From contig CM073889.1 in NCBI GenBank assembly GCA_037176705.1, positions 102,565,890 through 102,629,889 on the forward strand: a DNA stretch of 64,000 nt, given 5' to 3'. Of the stretch, positions 46,025-56,999 are shown one piece after another. Below the pieces are notes generated by a model, which was given only the letters and a program-made list of their open reading frames with translations, searched no databases and was not told the origin of the DNA. The DNA is from Molossus alvarezi. Taxonomy: Eukaryota; Chordata; Mammalia; Chiroptera; Molossidae. Positions within the stretch are counted from its first letter, which is position 1; each line of letters begins with the position of its first letter. The position numbers and the translations under genes were made by a program.

Positions 46025-46788
46025 AGATCTTTCCAGTTCACTATCTCATAATTTTAAATGGTTGGATAGCTTTCCTTCATATCTTTTACTCTTCTATAGA
46101 TAGTTTAAAAACATTGATATTATTTATGTTTGTTTTGCTATTTCTAGCAATGATGCAATAAACAATGTTGTACACATATTTTCTATATACTTTCAAGTAT
46201 ATCCATAGATAAATTCCTATAGATAGAGTTACTTAATCAGAATGCACAGGCAGTTTAATATTGCAGAGTGCCTCCAATATACTTTATACTCACACAGGCA
46301 GGACTTAAAAATGCTTGTTCATCCACATCTTTGCCTGCTAGGTTTTAGCATTAAAAAAACTGCCAATCTAATAGGGGAAAAATTATATTCTTGTGTTTTG
46401 ATGTGCATTTATTCATTAACAAGCTTAGACATCATTTCAAAAGTTTGTTCATCATTCTCATTTTTCTTCTTATGTACTCCTCCTTATGCCCTTTGTTCAT
46501 TTTAATTTGTTGCTCCACTTTTTATTATTGATTTGAATGATGTTTAGAAATTAAATAAAATTGCCCTTTGTTCATCATATGTTGCAAATATTTTTCCAGT
46601 TTGCAGTTTGTCTTCTAATTTTGCTTATGGCTTTTTGTTTTGTCACAATGATTAAAAAAAATATGTAGTCAGATTTATTGTCCTTTACTTTCATGTCCTT
46701 GAGTTCATGGCTTTAAACATCTAAATGGGAATTCTTCTAGATTGGTAGACTAAGAAAACGACACAAAATATTTGTATAAGGACTTTAT
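46025..46788 (-). mobile_element. Old L1M, antisense
   Basis: 'gcaatgatgcaataaacaat', 'gttgcaaatatttttccagt' and 'ttgcagtttgtcttctaatt' are antisense L1M ORF2 C-terminal and flanking sequence. It is interrupted by the SINE at 46801-47060 and recognised only weakly beyond it. Confidence 0.65.
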
Positions 46789-46800
46789 CCACGTGTTTTA

Positions 46801-47060
46801 TTATTTTTTTAAATTTATTATTTTTTTTATCCTCACCCGAGGACATTTTTCCACTTTTTGTTCAGATAGAGCAGGAGGGAGGGAGAGAGAGAGAGAAACA
46901 TCGACATGAAAGGGACACATCGAGTGGTCGCCACCCGCACGACCCAACCAGGGCCGGGGACAAACTGCAACAGAGGTACGTGCCCTTAGCGGGAACTGAA
47001 CCCGGGTCTCTCCAGACCACAGGCCAACGCTCCAACCGCTGAGCCAAACCGGCCAGGGCT
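46801..47060 (-). mobile_element. Ves SINE (type 1), antisense, with TSD
   Basis: Tail hairpin 'atcctcacccgaggac', a (GGGA)/(GA) tract and head ending 'gagccaaaccggccagggct'. Perfect 12 bp TSD 'ccacgtgtttta' at 46789-46800 and 47061-47072. Confidence 0.97.
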
Positions 47061-47072
47061 CCACGTGTTTTA

Positions 47073-47544
47073 TAAAATTAACCACGATATCCTTGTGAAC
47101 AAAATGGAGAAATGAGAGTTGGACGATGATATACATCAACGTGGCTTTATAGTTTGTTCAGTGAACGTACATGAAGAGTACTGATTGATGGATCCATGTC
47201 AACTGGGTTCCCTCGGCCTTGATGAAGATAGAAGATATAATTCTCATTTTTTCAGACAAGAGAGGTCAAGATGGGATATTTAATCCCCTGGATAACAAAA
47301 ATCAAGATTCAAGAAGATCTTGACAAGCCAGAATAATGAATATAAAACCAAGAAGAACAAGTTTAAGAGAGAGAAAGGTTTGTATTTTTGTAAAAATTCA
47401 AGTATGCAAGAACAGATGAGAAGGCATAGATACCAGATATTCATGTAAATAACATCACAACAAAGATATAATTCAGTTTGAGTTAATTATGTAAATACCA
47501 AGAAAGTCAGTGTGGTCTTGGTTTTTTTCCTGAACTACTCAACA
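47073..47544. other. Unassigned sequence
   Basis: No gene or confident repeat recognised. Confidence 0.4.
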
Positions 47545-47990
47545 TTAAACAGAAACAACAAACTTTTATTTTGAAATAATTATAGACTTACAGAAATTTG
47601 CAAAAAGAGTCTAGAGAGGTGTCATGTACCTCCTCCTCTAGATTGTTCCAGTGGTAACGTCCTACATAACTTCAGCACAGTATTCTTATTTTTATTTTTG
47701 GTACGTGCCCCTAGTGGGAACCAAACCCGGGACTCTCTGGTCTGCAGGCCAACGCTCCAACCGCTGAGCCAAACCAGCCAGGGCTACAGTACAGTATTAA
47801 AAGCAGAAAATTGACATTTGTTCACTCTATACACCTTGTATTTCACCAGTTTGTACATTCATTTATATGTGTAGGATTCCGTGAAATTGTATCACGTGTA
47901 TACATTCAATACATTCTTTGCAGTTTTTAATTATAAAGTAAAAATAGACTTCATCTGTAGAAAAATTGGTTCCTCTCTTTCAGACAAATC
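47545..47990 (-). mobile_element. Old L1M 3' UTR, antisense, split by a SINE head
   Basis: 'cttttattttgaaataatta' and 'tagacttacagaaatttgca', then 'gtaacgtcctacataac', and after the insertion 'gaaaattgacatttgttcac' and 'tttcaccagtttgtacatt', follow the reverse-complement L1MC-type 3' UTR. Confidence 0.7.
47685..47786 (-). mobile_element. Ves SINE head only (tailless), antisense, with TSD
   Basis: Only the tRNA-like head (minus strand: 'ccctggctggtttggctcag' to 'aggggcacgtacc') is present, followed directly by an A-rich tail (T-rich 47681-47699 on plus). The tRNA-unrelated body and hairpin are missing. Flanks 'cagcacagtatt' (47673-47684) and 'cagtacagtatt' (47787-47798) are an 11/12 TSD, so it inserted in this short form. 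Confidence 0.85.
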
Positions 47991-49014
47991 AGCTCTGGAG
48001 TTTTGCACGGATGACATTCCCTGGAGAGAAGAGTAGACATGGAGTGAACTTGCAGAGTGCTCCTGCTGTACTCTGATCATGCTGTATTTGTAATCCTGGG
48101 ATTATATTAAGCTGTGTATTGACAAACCATGAACTGAAGGGAAATGGGACCTATAGCAATGATTTTCTAAGGTCCTGTGAAGGCCTGTTATGCAACAAAG
48201 GTATCAGGCTTATTCTGCGTCATCGCAGTGGTGGTTTAGAGAGATCGGAGGCAGTTATAACAAAACTTGTAACTTGAAACTTTGACTTATTGAAATTTTG
48301 ATTCAAGGAATTGTTTCTAACAGGACAAGCTGTAGAAGAGAAGGCTGGAATTGTTTAAACAAAGGCAGAGTGACCACATTTCAAGAGGGGCTTAGAAGGG
48401 GTTCTTGAATTAATTAAAGTTTGGATTACAAGACTTAAATTCTTCTCAACTCAAATGCTGTAACACTCTATGGTGATGACTATCACAAAGGAGCTGGAAT
48501 GTTTGAGAAGATGGGTTTTTCTGTGTATCCCAGAATGGGAAAGGAAGTGGAAGAGGAGGGAAGGGAGAGAGAAGAGACAGAGGAGGTGTTGGTGGTCCTA
48601 CTGGCAAACATGTAGTAAGGAAAGGAACAAAAGCAGCATGAAGATATACCTTTAAAAGCGTCCTCTGTTTCCTATCAGCTTTGTAGAGAGCAATGGCTGT
48701 AGGCAGCTATGGTGCCTTTAATTATGAAGATAAAGATGTTTGATAGATGTTTTTGTTACTCTGTTACTCTCTCTTCTTTGACTCTCTTTTCTACATAGAT
48801 GTTTTGCTCTAAGAATACTGTATCTAGTAGACTCCTGATACTGTTTTGACTGCTTTTTTCTAATCTAACATGAAGAGACCTAGATTATTAGCTAGTAAAT
48901 TCACAGTTCTTTGGGTCACACACTGTCACTGGTAAGGATCCAAAGAGATTGGGGGTTGAGCATGATGTGGTTGCTGTCATTCTCTGAGGCCTGGAGTAAA
49001 ACAGGTGCCTGTGT
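47991..49014. other. Unassigned sequence
   Basis: No gene or named repeat recognised. Confidence 0.4.
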
Positions 49015-49029
49015 AAGAGTGGAAGCCTG

Positions 49030-49283
49030 GCCCTGGCTGGTTTGGCTCAGTGGTTAGAGCGTCGGCCTGCAGTCCGGAGAGACCCGGGTTCAATTCCCGC
49101 TAAGGGCACGTACCTCGGTTGCAGTTTGTCCCCGGCCCTGGTTGGGTCGTGCGGGTGGCAGCCACTCGATGTGTCCCTTTCACGTTGATGTTTCTCTCTC
49201 TCTTCCTCTTTCTCCTTCTCACTCTGTCTGAAAAAAAATGGAAAAATGTCCTCAGGTGAGGATTTAAATAAATAAAAAAAAAA
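49030..49283 (+). mobile_element. Ves SINE (type 1), full length with TSD
   Basis: Head 'gccctggctggtttggctca', B-box-like 'gggttcaattcccgc', (TC)n tract and tail hairpin 'tcctcaggtgagga' (perfect 6 bp stem). Perfect 15 bp TSD 'aagagtggaagcctg' at 49015-49029 and 49284-49298. Confidence 0.97.
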
Positions 49284-49359
49284 AAGAGTGGAAGCCTGCC
49301 CCAAGGAGCTATAAAGGAGAACAGGCTCTAAAAGCATGTTGAGTAAGAGAAAAGTTGTC

Positions 49360-49920
49360 AGGTGTATCAGTTTGGATTTCATACAATTGAATAGAAGAGA
49401 GTACCCAAATAGAGGGACTTCAGCAAATGAAGACTGATTTATTTTTACATAAGAAGAGGTTAAGAGATAGCACTCGCCAGCTTTATTTCTATCATGTCAG
49501 GGTGGCTTCTCTGCAGTTTTCTGGGCTTTTTCCTCATGGTCTCATGAGGGCTGCTGCAGCTCCAGTCAGACTGTCAGTATGGAAGGAAGGAAGGAAGGAA
49601 GGAAGGAAGGAAGGAAGGAAGGAAGGAAGGAAGGAAGGAAGGAAGGAAGGAAAAGAGAGTGGGGGAAGGAGGAAAGGGAAATAGGAACAGATCACATCAA
49701 CTCTTATGAGGATGTGTAATGCCTTCCCAGAAATTTCCCTCATGTTTCTTTGGCCATAATTTTTCCTTTATCCCACAATCTTGAGTCCCACAAATTGACT
49801 GAAACATTTATACAATGCTTTAACATGAGAGGAAACAAGAGAGGGAGTTTTGTATAATGTACAAATGATTTAAGGACATTAACTTGTGAGGACAGACTAG
49901 ATCTCAGAGATTTAACTTGA
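49360..49920. other. Possible ancient repeat hosting a (GGAA)n tract
   Basis: The phrases 'ggtgtatcagtttggatttc' and 'tcctcatggtctcatgaggg' with 'ctgctgcagctccagtcag' resemble a mammalian LTR- or DNA-type repeat of unknown family. No gene seen. Confidence 0.35.
49579..49651 (+). repeat. (GGAA)n microsatellite
   Basis: About 18 uninterrupted GGAA units followed by more purine-rich sequence to about 49680. GGAA is also the core ETS-factor binding word. Confidence 0.97.
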
Positions 49921-50504
49921 CATTTTTTTTTTTGTAGATCAACCCTTCACTCCCACCCCATACTTGGGATTAAGAGAAAAGAGATAGAGGGACAAAGATT
50001 CTGATAATTTTTTATTGAATTGAATCATCTACAGGATAAGATATGACATTGATCTCAAAAACTCTTCTTATGAGTGTGCTGTAGCCATTCTCTGGAAAAA
50101 TACCAATTTAGAGCAATTTCTTCATAGTCTCAGTTTTTTTTTTTTTAAATTTTTAATTTTTTTATTGTAAACAGGGTAGGGTGATGTTCTGGGCTGCTGC
50201 ATTCTGGAGTCCAAGTAGGTTTCAGAAGACTGTCCCCCTCCGTTTGAGAGTTGTGTTTCTGTAATTGAGACCAGAGCTTGACTCCTTGTGTCCACAGTGC
50301 TACTAAATTGAATTAGGGATTTCTTGGAAAGAACAATGAAAACCCAAATTCTGTTACTATGCTATTTACTTAATATGTACGAGCATTCAGATCTTTTAAG
50401 TGGTAATATAAAACAGGCACTGCATTCTTGGGCTCTAAGTGCTGGTTTTAGAAAATGTGTTTGTTAACATAACTCTGATTGTTTAAAGGGACTTTGAGCA
50501 TTTG

Positions 50505-50640
50505 CGGAGGGAGATCTGGATTAGCCCCCTTTTATAAATGAGGACACCAAGGGTCATGAGAGTTAAGAAACTTGCCTGAAGTTTCCCAAATACCACTAAG
50601 ATTCAAGTGAATCTTGTCTGATCCACGCACCTTCCTCTTC
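50505..50640 (-). mobile_element. MIR fragment, antisense
   Basis: 'cccccttttataaatgagga', 'cccaagggtcatgagagtta' and 'agaaacttgcctgaagtttc' match the reverse-complement MIR core. Confidence 0.7.
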
Positions 50641-51460
50641 ATAAAAAGGACACCCTAAACTACTGCTAAGCTCCCCAGAGGAGTAAAATAGGCTGTATCT
50701 AGGTAAAGAAATGAGGCCCAGATTGAAAAGGTTGTGGCTTGGGCCTGAGGTCACGTGGTTTGGTGTTGGTGCTCTGTCTTGTGATTAGTATATGTGTGCG
50801 ATGGAGGGATGTAGAAGAGAATCCGTGAGCTCAGCCTTGCTGTGGACGTGGATGCTGTCTGTCTCTCTGTCTGTCTCTCTGTCTGTCTGTCACTGCTCTC
50901 CAACACAAAGGGCACCCTGACCTCAGACGTTTGTCCTCGCAGATGCTCACCTGGTCCCGAACCCTTGCTCCGGACACCTGGCACACTCTCATACTGAGGC
51001 CACCATTACACACTCGGCCACTAGCGGTGCACGGACCCCCACCACCCCAGCCTAGCAGAGGGAGGACACAGCCCCCTTCCTCCTCAGCTCTGCAACCCCT
51101 CAGAGGAGACTGAACGTTTTCCAAAGAGCCCACACTAAGAGGGAAGGATTTTTTTAAAAGGTGAAAAGATGTAGAAAGAGGTGCATTTAGCAGGAGTGTA
51201 TCTGGCCATAGATGGGCTTGGCTGGCAAAGCTCATTTTCTTCATGTCAGTCCTGTGGACAGGATGCTGCTCCAAGCCTGTCCTTGGTAATGTCTCCCTTC
51301 CCTTCTCTTTTGTGGGGGTGGCCCATCCCCTCCAGCTGCTGGGTACTGCAGAACATGTTCCAGACAAGTGTATATGCATTTGCTTGGCATTCAGAGGCTT
51401 TTCTTCATGGATGGCAAAGGCTGGTTTTCATAGGCGTGTAAATTTATTTATTTATATGAC
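50641..51460. other. Unassigned sequence with a (GTCT)n tract
   Basis: An imperfect GTCT/CTCT run lies at 50856-50892. A 182-codon minus frame (50831-51379) reads across it and lacks any known domain. No gene supported. Confidence 0.4.
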
Positions 51461-51461
51461 T

Positions 51462-51867
51462 TCTTTTTTATTGATTGATTTTTAGAGAGAGAAATATCAT
51501 TTAGTTGTTTCATTTACTTATGCATTCACTGGTTTATTCTTTTTTAATATATGTTTTTATTGATTTTTAGGGAGAGAAGGAAGGAGAGGGAGAGGGAGGG
51601 AGAGAGAGAAACACTGATATGACAGCATAGCATTGATCGGCTGCCTCCTGCACACCACCCACCAGGGATCGAGCCTGCAATCTGGGCATGTGACCTGACA
51701 GGGAATTGAACCAGCAACTTTTCGGTTCATGGGATAACACCCAACCAACTGAGCCATACCGACCAGGATTATTGGTTGATTCTTGCATTTGCCCTGACTG
51801 AGGATAGAACCACAACCTTGGCTTATTGAGATTACGCTGTAACCAACAGAGTTACCTGGCCAGGGCC
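51462..51867 (-). mobile_element. Older bat SINE, antisense, split by a nested SINE
   Basis: The left part (51462-51535: 'ttattgattgatttttagag', 'catttacttatgcattcact') and right part (51767-51867: 'gattcttgcatttgccctga', then 'gttacctggccagggc') are the tail and head of one old tRNA-derived SINE. They would be continuous if 51536-51766 were removed. Confidence 0.82.
51536..51766 (-). mobile_element. Ves SINE (type 2), antisense, nested in a SINE
   Basis: Tail 'tgtttttattgatttttagg', (GA)n, 'ggctgcctcctgcacaccac' and head ending 'gagccataccgaccagga'. Related flanks 'ctggtttattct' and 'ttggttgattct' fit a decayed TSD inside the host SINE. Confidence 0.85.
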
Positions 51868-52579
51868 CCATGTATATTTTTAGTGCCATGACTTTATGTG
51901 GATATTAACAGTACTGGTAAAATGACAATAATAAACAAAGGTTTTATTTACATTCCTGTTTTCATATCCAGCTCTTTAGTGTCAGGCTTGACACTCCTCA
52001 GAACAAACCATTATATGTTATGTATACACACATACACATGTTTATGCCCACATGCATGTGTGCTTACATTTTATGCATATACACACATACCTCTGTGTTC
52101 GGGGTATAGTTGTTTAGGCTGCTGGAGCAATGGACTAGCATTCCTTCACCCGTTTGTTTTCAGTTTAAACAATTTAGCTGTACCTATCATGAGTCATAAA
52201 AATGGACATACATTTGGACACACTAATTCCTCCTTAAGAAATGATACCAAGGAAATTATTTCGAATAAAGAGAAAGTTATAAAATACATTGATGTAACTT
52301 TTTTTTTTTTTTTTTAACATACAGGGTGTGTTTATTTATAGTTTACAAGGCCTTTTCACACATATAATCTTCATTTAATCTTCACAACAACCTCCAGGGC
52401 AGGTGGTTTTAATGTTCCTCCTTATTTTATAAATAAGGAACAGGCTTAGAGAGATGGTGTGGTTTCTTTAAGTTTGCACAGTTGAATGAGTTTAGAAAGT
52501 TTTGCTTAGTTTGAAAAACAGGGCAACCCAATCAAGAAATATACGACATTAGTCCAGAAGATACACAACGAAGTACTGA
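51868..52579. other. Unassigned sequence including a MIR fragment
   Basis: The part 52340-52490 ('acacatataatcttcattta', 'tattttataaataaggaac', 'ggcttagagagatggtgtgg') is a diverged antisense MIR. A T run ends near 52316. The rest is unassigned and no gene was seen. Confidence 0.55.
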
Positions 52580-52592
52580 AATGTGTATGCAC

Positions 52593-52771
52593 TTTGTTTA
52601 TGTTTAAAAAATTTTTTTAAATTGATTTTAGAGAGAGGGTAAGGGAGAGGGAGAAAGAGAAACATTGAGGATCAGGCCCTCAATCTGGGCATGTGTCCTG
52701 ACCAGGAATCGAACCAGCGACCTCTTGGTGCACGGGTCAACGCTCAACCACTGAGTCACATCGGCCAGGCC
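52593..52771 (-). mobile_element. Ves SINE (type 2), antisense, with TSD
   Basis: Tail 'aaattgattttagagagagg', a short body, 'gaccaggaatcgaaccagcg' and head ending 'gagtcacatcggccaggcc'. Perfect 13 bp TSD 'aatgtgtatgcac' at 52580-52592 and 52772-52784. The central part is shortened. Confidence 0.95.
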
Positions 52772-52784
52772 AATGTGTATGCAC

Positions 52785-53189
52785 GTGGACAGAGGAAATG
52801 GGAGTCCAAGTCTTCAGGCTCCCAGTTCACGGTTCTCTCCACCACACAATCGCCATTCCCTGGGAGTGTGCGCAGTGAGCCCCACGGAGGCCTGGTGTGC
52901 TGTAGGTACAGAGACCGACACAGGATGGAGAGCGTCTGTGTCGTAATTTAAGTTAGAATATGAAACAAAGGTTATACCCACAGTATAATTATAAATGTGT
53001 AACATGTATTATATTCAAAAATAAAAATTGGAAGGGATCATGGAAACATTAACAGGCTGCTCTGAGGGTGACTGTGCTGCCCTGTGTACTGGGTCCCCTA
53101 CAAGCCATATGATGGGATTGAAACTACATTTTCGTATTTTCTCTTTAATATAGGTAGAATACAGTAAATTTATAACATCCAAACACTAA
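52785..53189. other. Unassigned sequence
   Basis: No gene or repeat recognised. Confidence 0.4.
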
Positions 53190-53390
53190 TACAAATGGAC
53201 ATTTTTGAGTGCAAGCACTAGGCTAAGCGCTTTTCACGCCCAATTCCAGTTACAACTCCATGAGGCAAATGCTACTGTAATGCCCACGTTGCAGATGAGA
53301 GCCTCCTGCCGTAGGAGGATTAAATCACTTCTCAAGGTTGAAAGCTGGAAGTCAAGAGGAGGGTGCTTGGGTTTATGTGCTGTTTTTTCA
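53190..53390 (-). mobile_element. MIR, antisense
   Basis: 'agtgcaagcactaggctaag', 'cgcttttcacgcc', 'ctccatgaggcaaatgctac' and 'atgcccacgttgcagatgag' match the reverse-complement MIR. Confidence 0.75.
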
Positions 53391-54523
53391 GCCCAAAATA
53401 CCAACAACCCCTCAGTGTGTGTCCTGTGGAGGGGAGAGTTGGTCATTAAATGATCCAACTCACTTTACGTGTTGATGCGTCTACACAGACTCTTTTGTCT
53501 GATCGTGGAAGAACTTGGGTTGATTGACAGATACTCACAGAGTGTCTGAATACTTAGGAACTCTGCGTGGACCATCACAAATACCGGATGAAAGGCACTG
53601 AGGAATTAGAGGTTTATAGCCTCCTCTATAAAAGGGGTCCAGGACAGCAGGGGCTGCTGAGTGTGTGGCCAACACTGAGTCCTCTCCAGGTGTAGTGGCA
53701 GCATTGACCAGAATTTTGGCTCATGTGGTCAGGGCGTTTGACAATCCATAGGATGCAGAGGTGGAGCTGCATCTTCCATCCTAAGGAACAGTGTTAGCTT
53801 TTTCCTACATCTTCATGAAGAAAGCTAGTATTTTGCTGCTCTTCATCCGAATCGGTAGGATAAATGCCTCCGTTCTCTACTTTGTCCAAGCTTTAGCTAT
53901 TTGCTGTTGAGAAAAGTTGCTCTCTTAGCAGAAGGGAGCAGTTGAGTTCCTGAGCTGTAATGGGGCTGGGCTTCTCTGGAAGCATGGAATTCCTCCCGAG
54001 ACTTGAGTAGTCCCTTGTAGAACGCCCTTTCTTGCTGCAGGTTAGTGTTGCTGGTCTGTGGGAGCAGATGCTCTCTGAAAGAGAGTTACAGAAGGCTTTG
54101 GAGAACACAGCCTCTGGAAGAGCTGGCCTCCAGGTACCTCCCCTTCACAGGATGGGGCTTGCCGTCTGTAGTCCTCATGTGCTCGCTGCCTTCCCCTTCC
54201 CACCTCCTCCTCCAAAGCACATGCTCTCTCAAGTGCTTTGTTAGCAATCTTTCTGATTCGTGTCCTTTCTTGGTTGTGTTGCTCTGCTTCCTAGAAGAAG
54301 CAATTAGAATCACCCCACTCTGTCTCCGCCTCTGTTTGTTTACTGCTTTCAGTTACTTTAAATCTTGAAATGTGCTTATTCCAGGGATTTTGTTCTTTGG
54401 GGTGAAAACTGGCCCAGCATTCAAGCTCCTTAGCACCAGGTATAGCACCCCTTCTCTGCGAAGCACTGCACGGAGACTCACTGATTAATCCTCTCAACAC
54501 CCCTTTGTCCTGTGGAGACGATT
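53391..54523. other. Unassigned sequence
   Basis: No gene or named repeat. Short frames (up to 107 codons, 54045-54368) are unsupported. Confidence 0.4.
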
Positions 54524-54538
54524 AAAAGTTGGCTAACA

Positions 54539-54800
54539 GCCCTGGCTGGTTTTGCTCAGTGGTTAGAGCATCGGCCTGCGGTCCAGAGAGACCCGGGTTC
54601 GGTTCCCGCTAAGGGCATGTACCTCGGTTGCAGTTTGTCCCCTGCCCAGGTTGGTCGTGCGGGTGGCAGCCACTCGATGTGTCCCTTTCAGGTCGATATT
54701 TCTCTCTCTCTCTTCCTCTCTTTCCCTCCCACTCTATCTGGACAAAAAATGGAAAAATGTCCTTTGGTGAGGATTAAATAAATAAATAAATAAATAAATA
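54539..54800 (+). mobile_element. Ves SINE (type 1), full length, (AAAT)n tail, with TSD
   Basis: Head 'gccctggctggttttgctca', B-box-like 'gggttcggttcccgc', (TC)n tract, tail 'tcctttggtgagga' and an (AAAT)n tail at about 54775-54800. Perfect 15 bp TSD 'aaaagttggctaaca' at 54524-54538 and 54801-54815. Confidence 0.97.
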
Positions 54801-54931
54801 AAAAGTTGGCTAACAATAGGAAGAAGAAAGGAAATGATTTCTACTCTTTTCATAAGTGTCTTCAAGCTTTGGAGCACATTTCCTGCCATTAGCTAGAATG
54901 CAGAATAGGGGACAGAGAAGGGAGAGGACAG

Positions 54932-55165
54932 ATTTTTTTTTAATCCTTACCCGAGGATATTTTTCTATTTATCTTCAGATAGTATGGGAAGGAGAGGGAG
55001 GAGAGAGAGAGAGAGAAACATCGACATGAGAGGGACACATTGTCTGCTTGCCTCCCGCATCGGGGAGGAACCACAACCGAGGTACATGCCCTTGACCGGA
55101 ATCGAACCTGTAACTCATTGGTCCGCGGGCCGGCACTCTAACCCCTGAGCCAAAGCGGCCGGGGC
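54932..55165 (-). mobile_element. Ves SINE (type 1), antisense
   Basis: Tail hairpin 'atccttacccgaggat' near 54943, (GA)n, 'tgaccggaatcgaacctgt' and head ending 'gagccaaagcggccggggc'. It is opposite in orientation to the SINE ending at 54800, and the spacer is about 130 bases. The flanks 'gagaggac'/'gagaggag' are a possible TSD. Confidence 0.93.
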
Positions 55166-55553
55166 GAGAGGAGAGAGTTTGAGAGGAAATCCCTCTGCCC
55201 CCTCATGGAAGTCTCCACCAAGGACTTGGGGGCAGGTTCTTTAGGGGATGCACCATGTGGACCCAGCTTCGCCTAAGGACTCGAGTACGAACTTAATTCT
55301 AATCCTAGCTTTCCTTCTGAGTTAGAATAACAGAATGTGAGGATTCAGACCTCAGAGATACAGACATTCAACTCCTTGTCTTGACCGATAGGAAAACTAA
55401 GGCAGGGAAAGGTTAGATGACCTTAAGGTCACACAGGGCTAGATTGGCTTGTTCCTTGACGTGCCCTCGACCTCTCTGTGAGGTGAGATGCCTGCTCACC
55501 TCGAAGTCTTATGAAAATGTATGAATTGATTGCGTCTGGCAGTGCCCGGCTTA
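55166..55553. other. Unassigned sequence with an old repeat fragment
   Basis: The part 55320-55445 ('gattcagacctcagagatac', 'aggaaaactaaggcaggga', 'gaccttaaggtcacacaggg') belongs to a common ancient mammalian repeat class of the MIR/MER type that I could not name. No gene seen. Confidence 0.4.
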
Positions 55554-55738
55554 GCTCGGTGTCTGCGCTCGGTGTCTGCGCTCGGTGTCTGCGCTCGGTG
55601 TCTGCGCTCGGTGTCTGCGCTCGGTGTCCGCGCTCGGTGTCCGCGCTCGGTGTCCGCGCTCGGTGTCCGCGCTCGGTGTCCGCGCTCGGTGTCCGCGCTC
55701 GGTGTCCGCGCTCGGTGTCTGCGCTCGGTGTCGTCTGC
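55554..55738 (+). repeat. 13 bp CpG-rich minisatellite, about 14 copies
   Basis: The unit is 'gctcggtgtctgc' or 'gctcggtgtccgc'. Copies 1-5 are the T form, 6-12 the C form, 13 the T form, and copy 14 carries a 3-base insertion ('gtc'). Because 13 is not a multiple of 3 and no frame of the unit has a stop, long repetitive frames of 106-129 codons stay open on both strands. They reflect the repeat and are no evidence of a gene. Confidence 0.97.
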
Positions 55739-56744
55739 GCGGCTGCTGTGGGCCTGGCAGCTACTGCTGAGCCAGACCCCGCTGTGTGCCGCAGAGAGAA
55801 GAACCGCGGGCGTGCCAAAACGCTTTCTTAGGACACGTGGGGAAGATGGGATATAGAACACGTCATTTGTCTTCAAAGAGAGTCAACGGATAGTTGATTT
55901 AAACAAACACTTCATTATGGTGCTCACTGTAGCAAATTCTGTAATTATAAGTTTTATGGCAACTCCCATTACGAAACCATTTTCATCCCTCTCCTAGCTG
56001 TCTGAAAAACCATAAATTGGGAGGGAATTTTCGAGGCTAGACCCTGCCTGGTAGAGAATGGATGGCCCCTGGGAGTGTAGAGAAGGCAAGAAAAAAACCT
56101 CATTAGCCGCCTCGAAGTTATTACCGAATGAGGAGAAATTTCTTTTCCATTTTGCAAAAAAGTTGAATGTTTCTCTTCTCTTTATTGTGAAACTGTGAAA
56201 ATGAGGCAGAAAGAGAGCTCATCTGCAAAGCTGTGTAGAATCACTAAGTAATGTTGGGAGGAAAAAATGCTTCACTGGATTGCTTCTAAGCATGCCCTGG
56301 ATGGGGGTGCTCACCTCCCTACCAACACTTCCATTTTCCCCTTCCCTCTGCTCTGTCTTGATCATTGTGCCTTCGCAGTCCTGGGTTTCTGGTTTAGATG
56401 AAGGTTGTGAAACCTTAACTTGGAAGGGAGAGACTTGGCACACATCCTGGTTTGTGGTCATCTCTGAGGGGGCAGACCTAGCTTCAAGGGAGAAGTGGAT
56501 CAAGCTGGTTTTGTACAATATGATATAGTACCACATGCCAGCAGGTGACTGACACATTTTTGAAGACAAGAGTTCTGAAATAGGATTTGTGATACATAAA
56601 AATTCTTCCCTCCTACTGTCTTGAAATGTGGCTTTTATTAATCATGAGCAGATTTCTTACCCTCAAGTCAGTCATGTGACTGTCTCCTCTGTGTTGTGTT
56701 TTTGACTCGACTCTCTCAGCCCATCTTCCCTTGGATCCTGATTC
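55739..56744. other. Unassigned sequence
   Basis: A GC-rich flank of the minisatellite runs to about 55840. After that the sequence is unique with no gene recognised. A 116-codon minus frame (56219-56569) has no known domain. Confidence 0.4.
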
Positions 56745-56758
56745 TCAGACATCTTTTT

Positions 56759-56999
56759 ATTTATTTGTTTAATCCTCACCCGAAGACATTTTTGCATTTA
56801 TCTTCAGATAGAGCGGGAGGAAGAGAGAGAGAGAAGCATCGACATGAGAGGGACACATTGACTGGTTGCCACCCGCACGACCCCAACCGGGGACGGGGAC
56901 AAACTGCAACCGAGGTACATGCCCTTAGCAGGAACCGAACCCAGGACTCTTTGGTCCGTGGGCCGACGCTCTAACTGCTGAGCCAAACTGGCCAGGGCC
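56759..56999 (-). mobile_element. Ves SINE (type 1), antisense, with TSD
   Basis: Tail 'aatcctcacccgaagac', a (GA)n tract, 'agcaggaaccgaacccagga' and head ending 'gagccaaactggccagggc'. Near-perfect TSD 'tcagacatctttt' (56745-56757) and 'tcagtcatctttt' (57000-57012). Confidence 0.96.

Noticed and set aside
55554..55738. Regular repeats considered as a CRISPR-like array
   Set aside because: The units are 13 bp and directly abutting with no spacers, in a mammalian genome: a minisatellite.
55429..55876. Four long frames (106-129 codons) on both strands
   Set aside because: They are produced by the stop-free 13 bp minisatellite, whose period is open in every frame.
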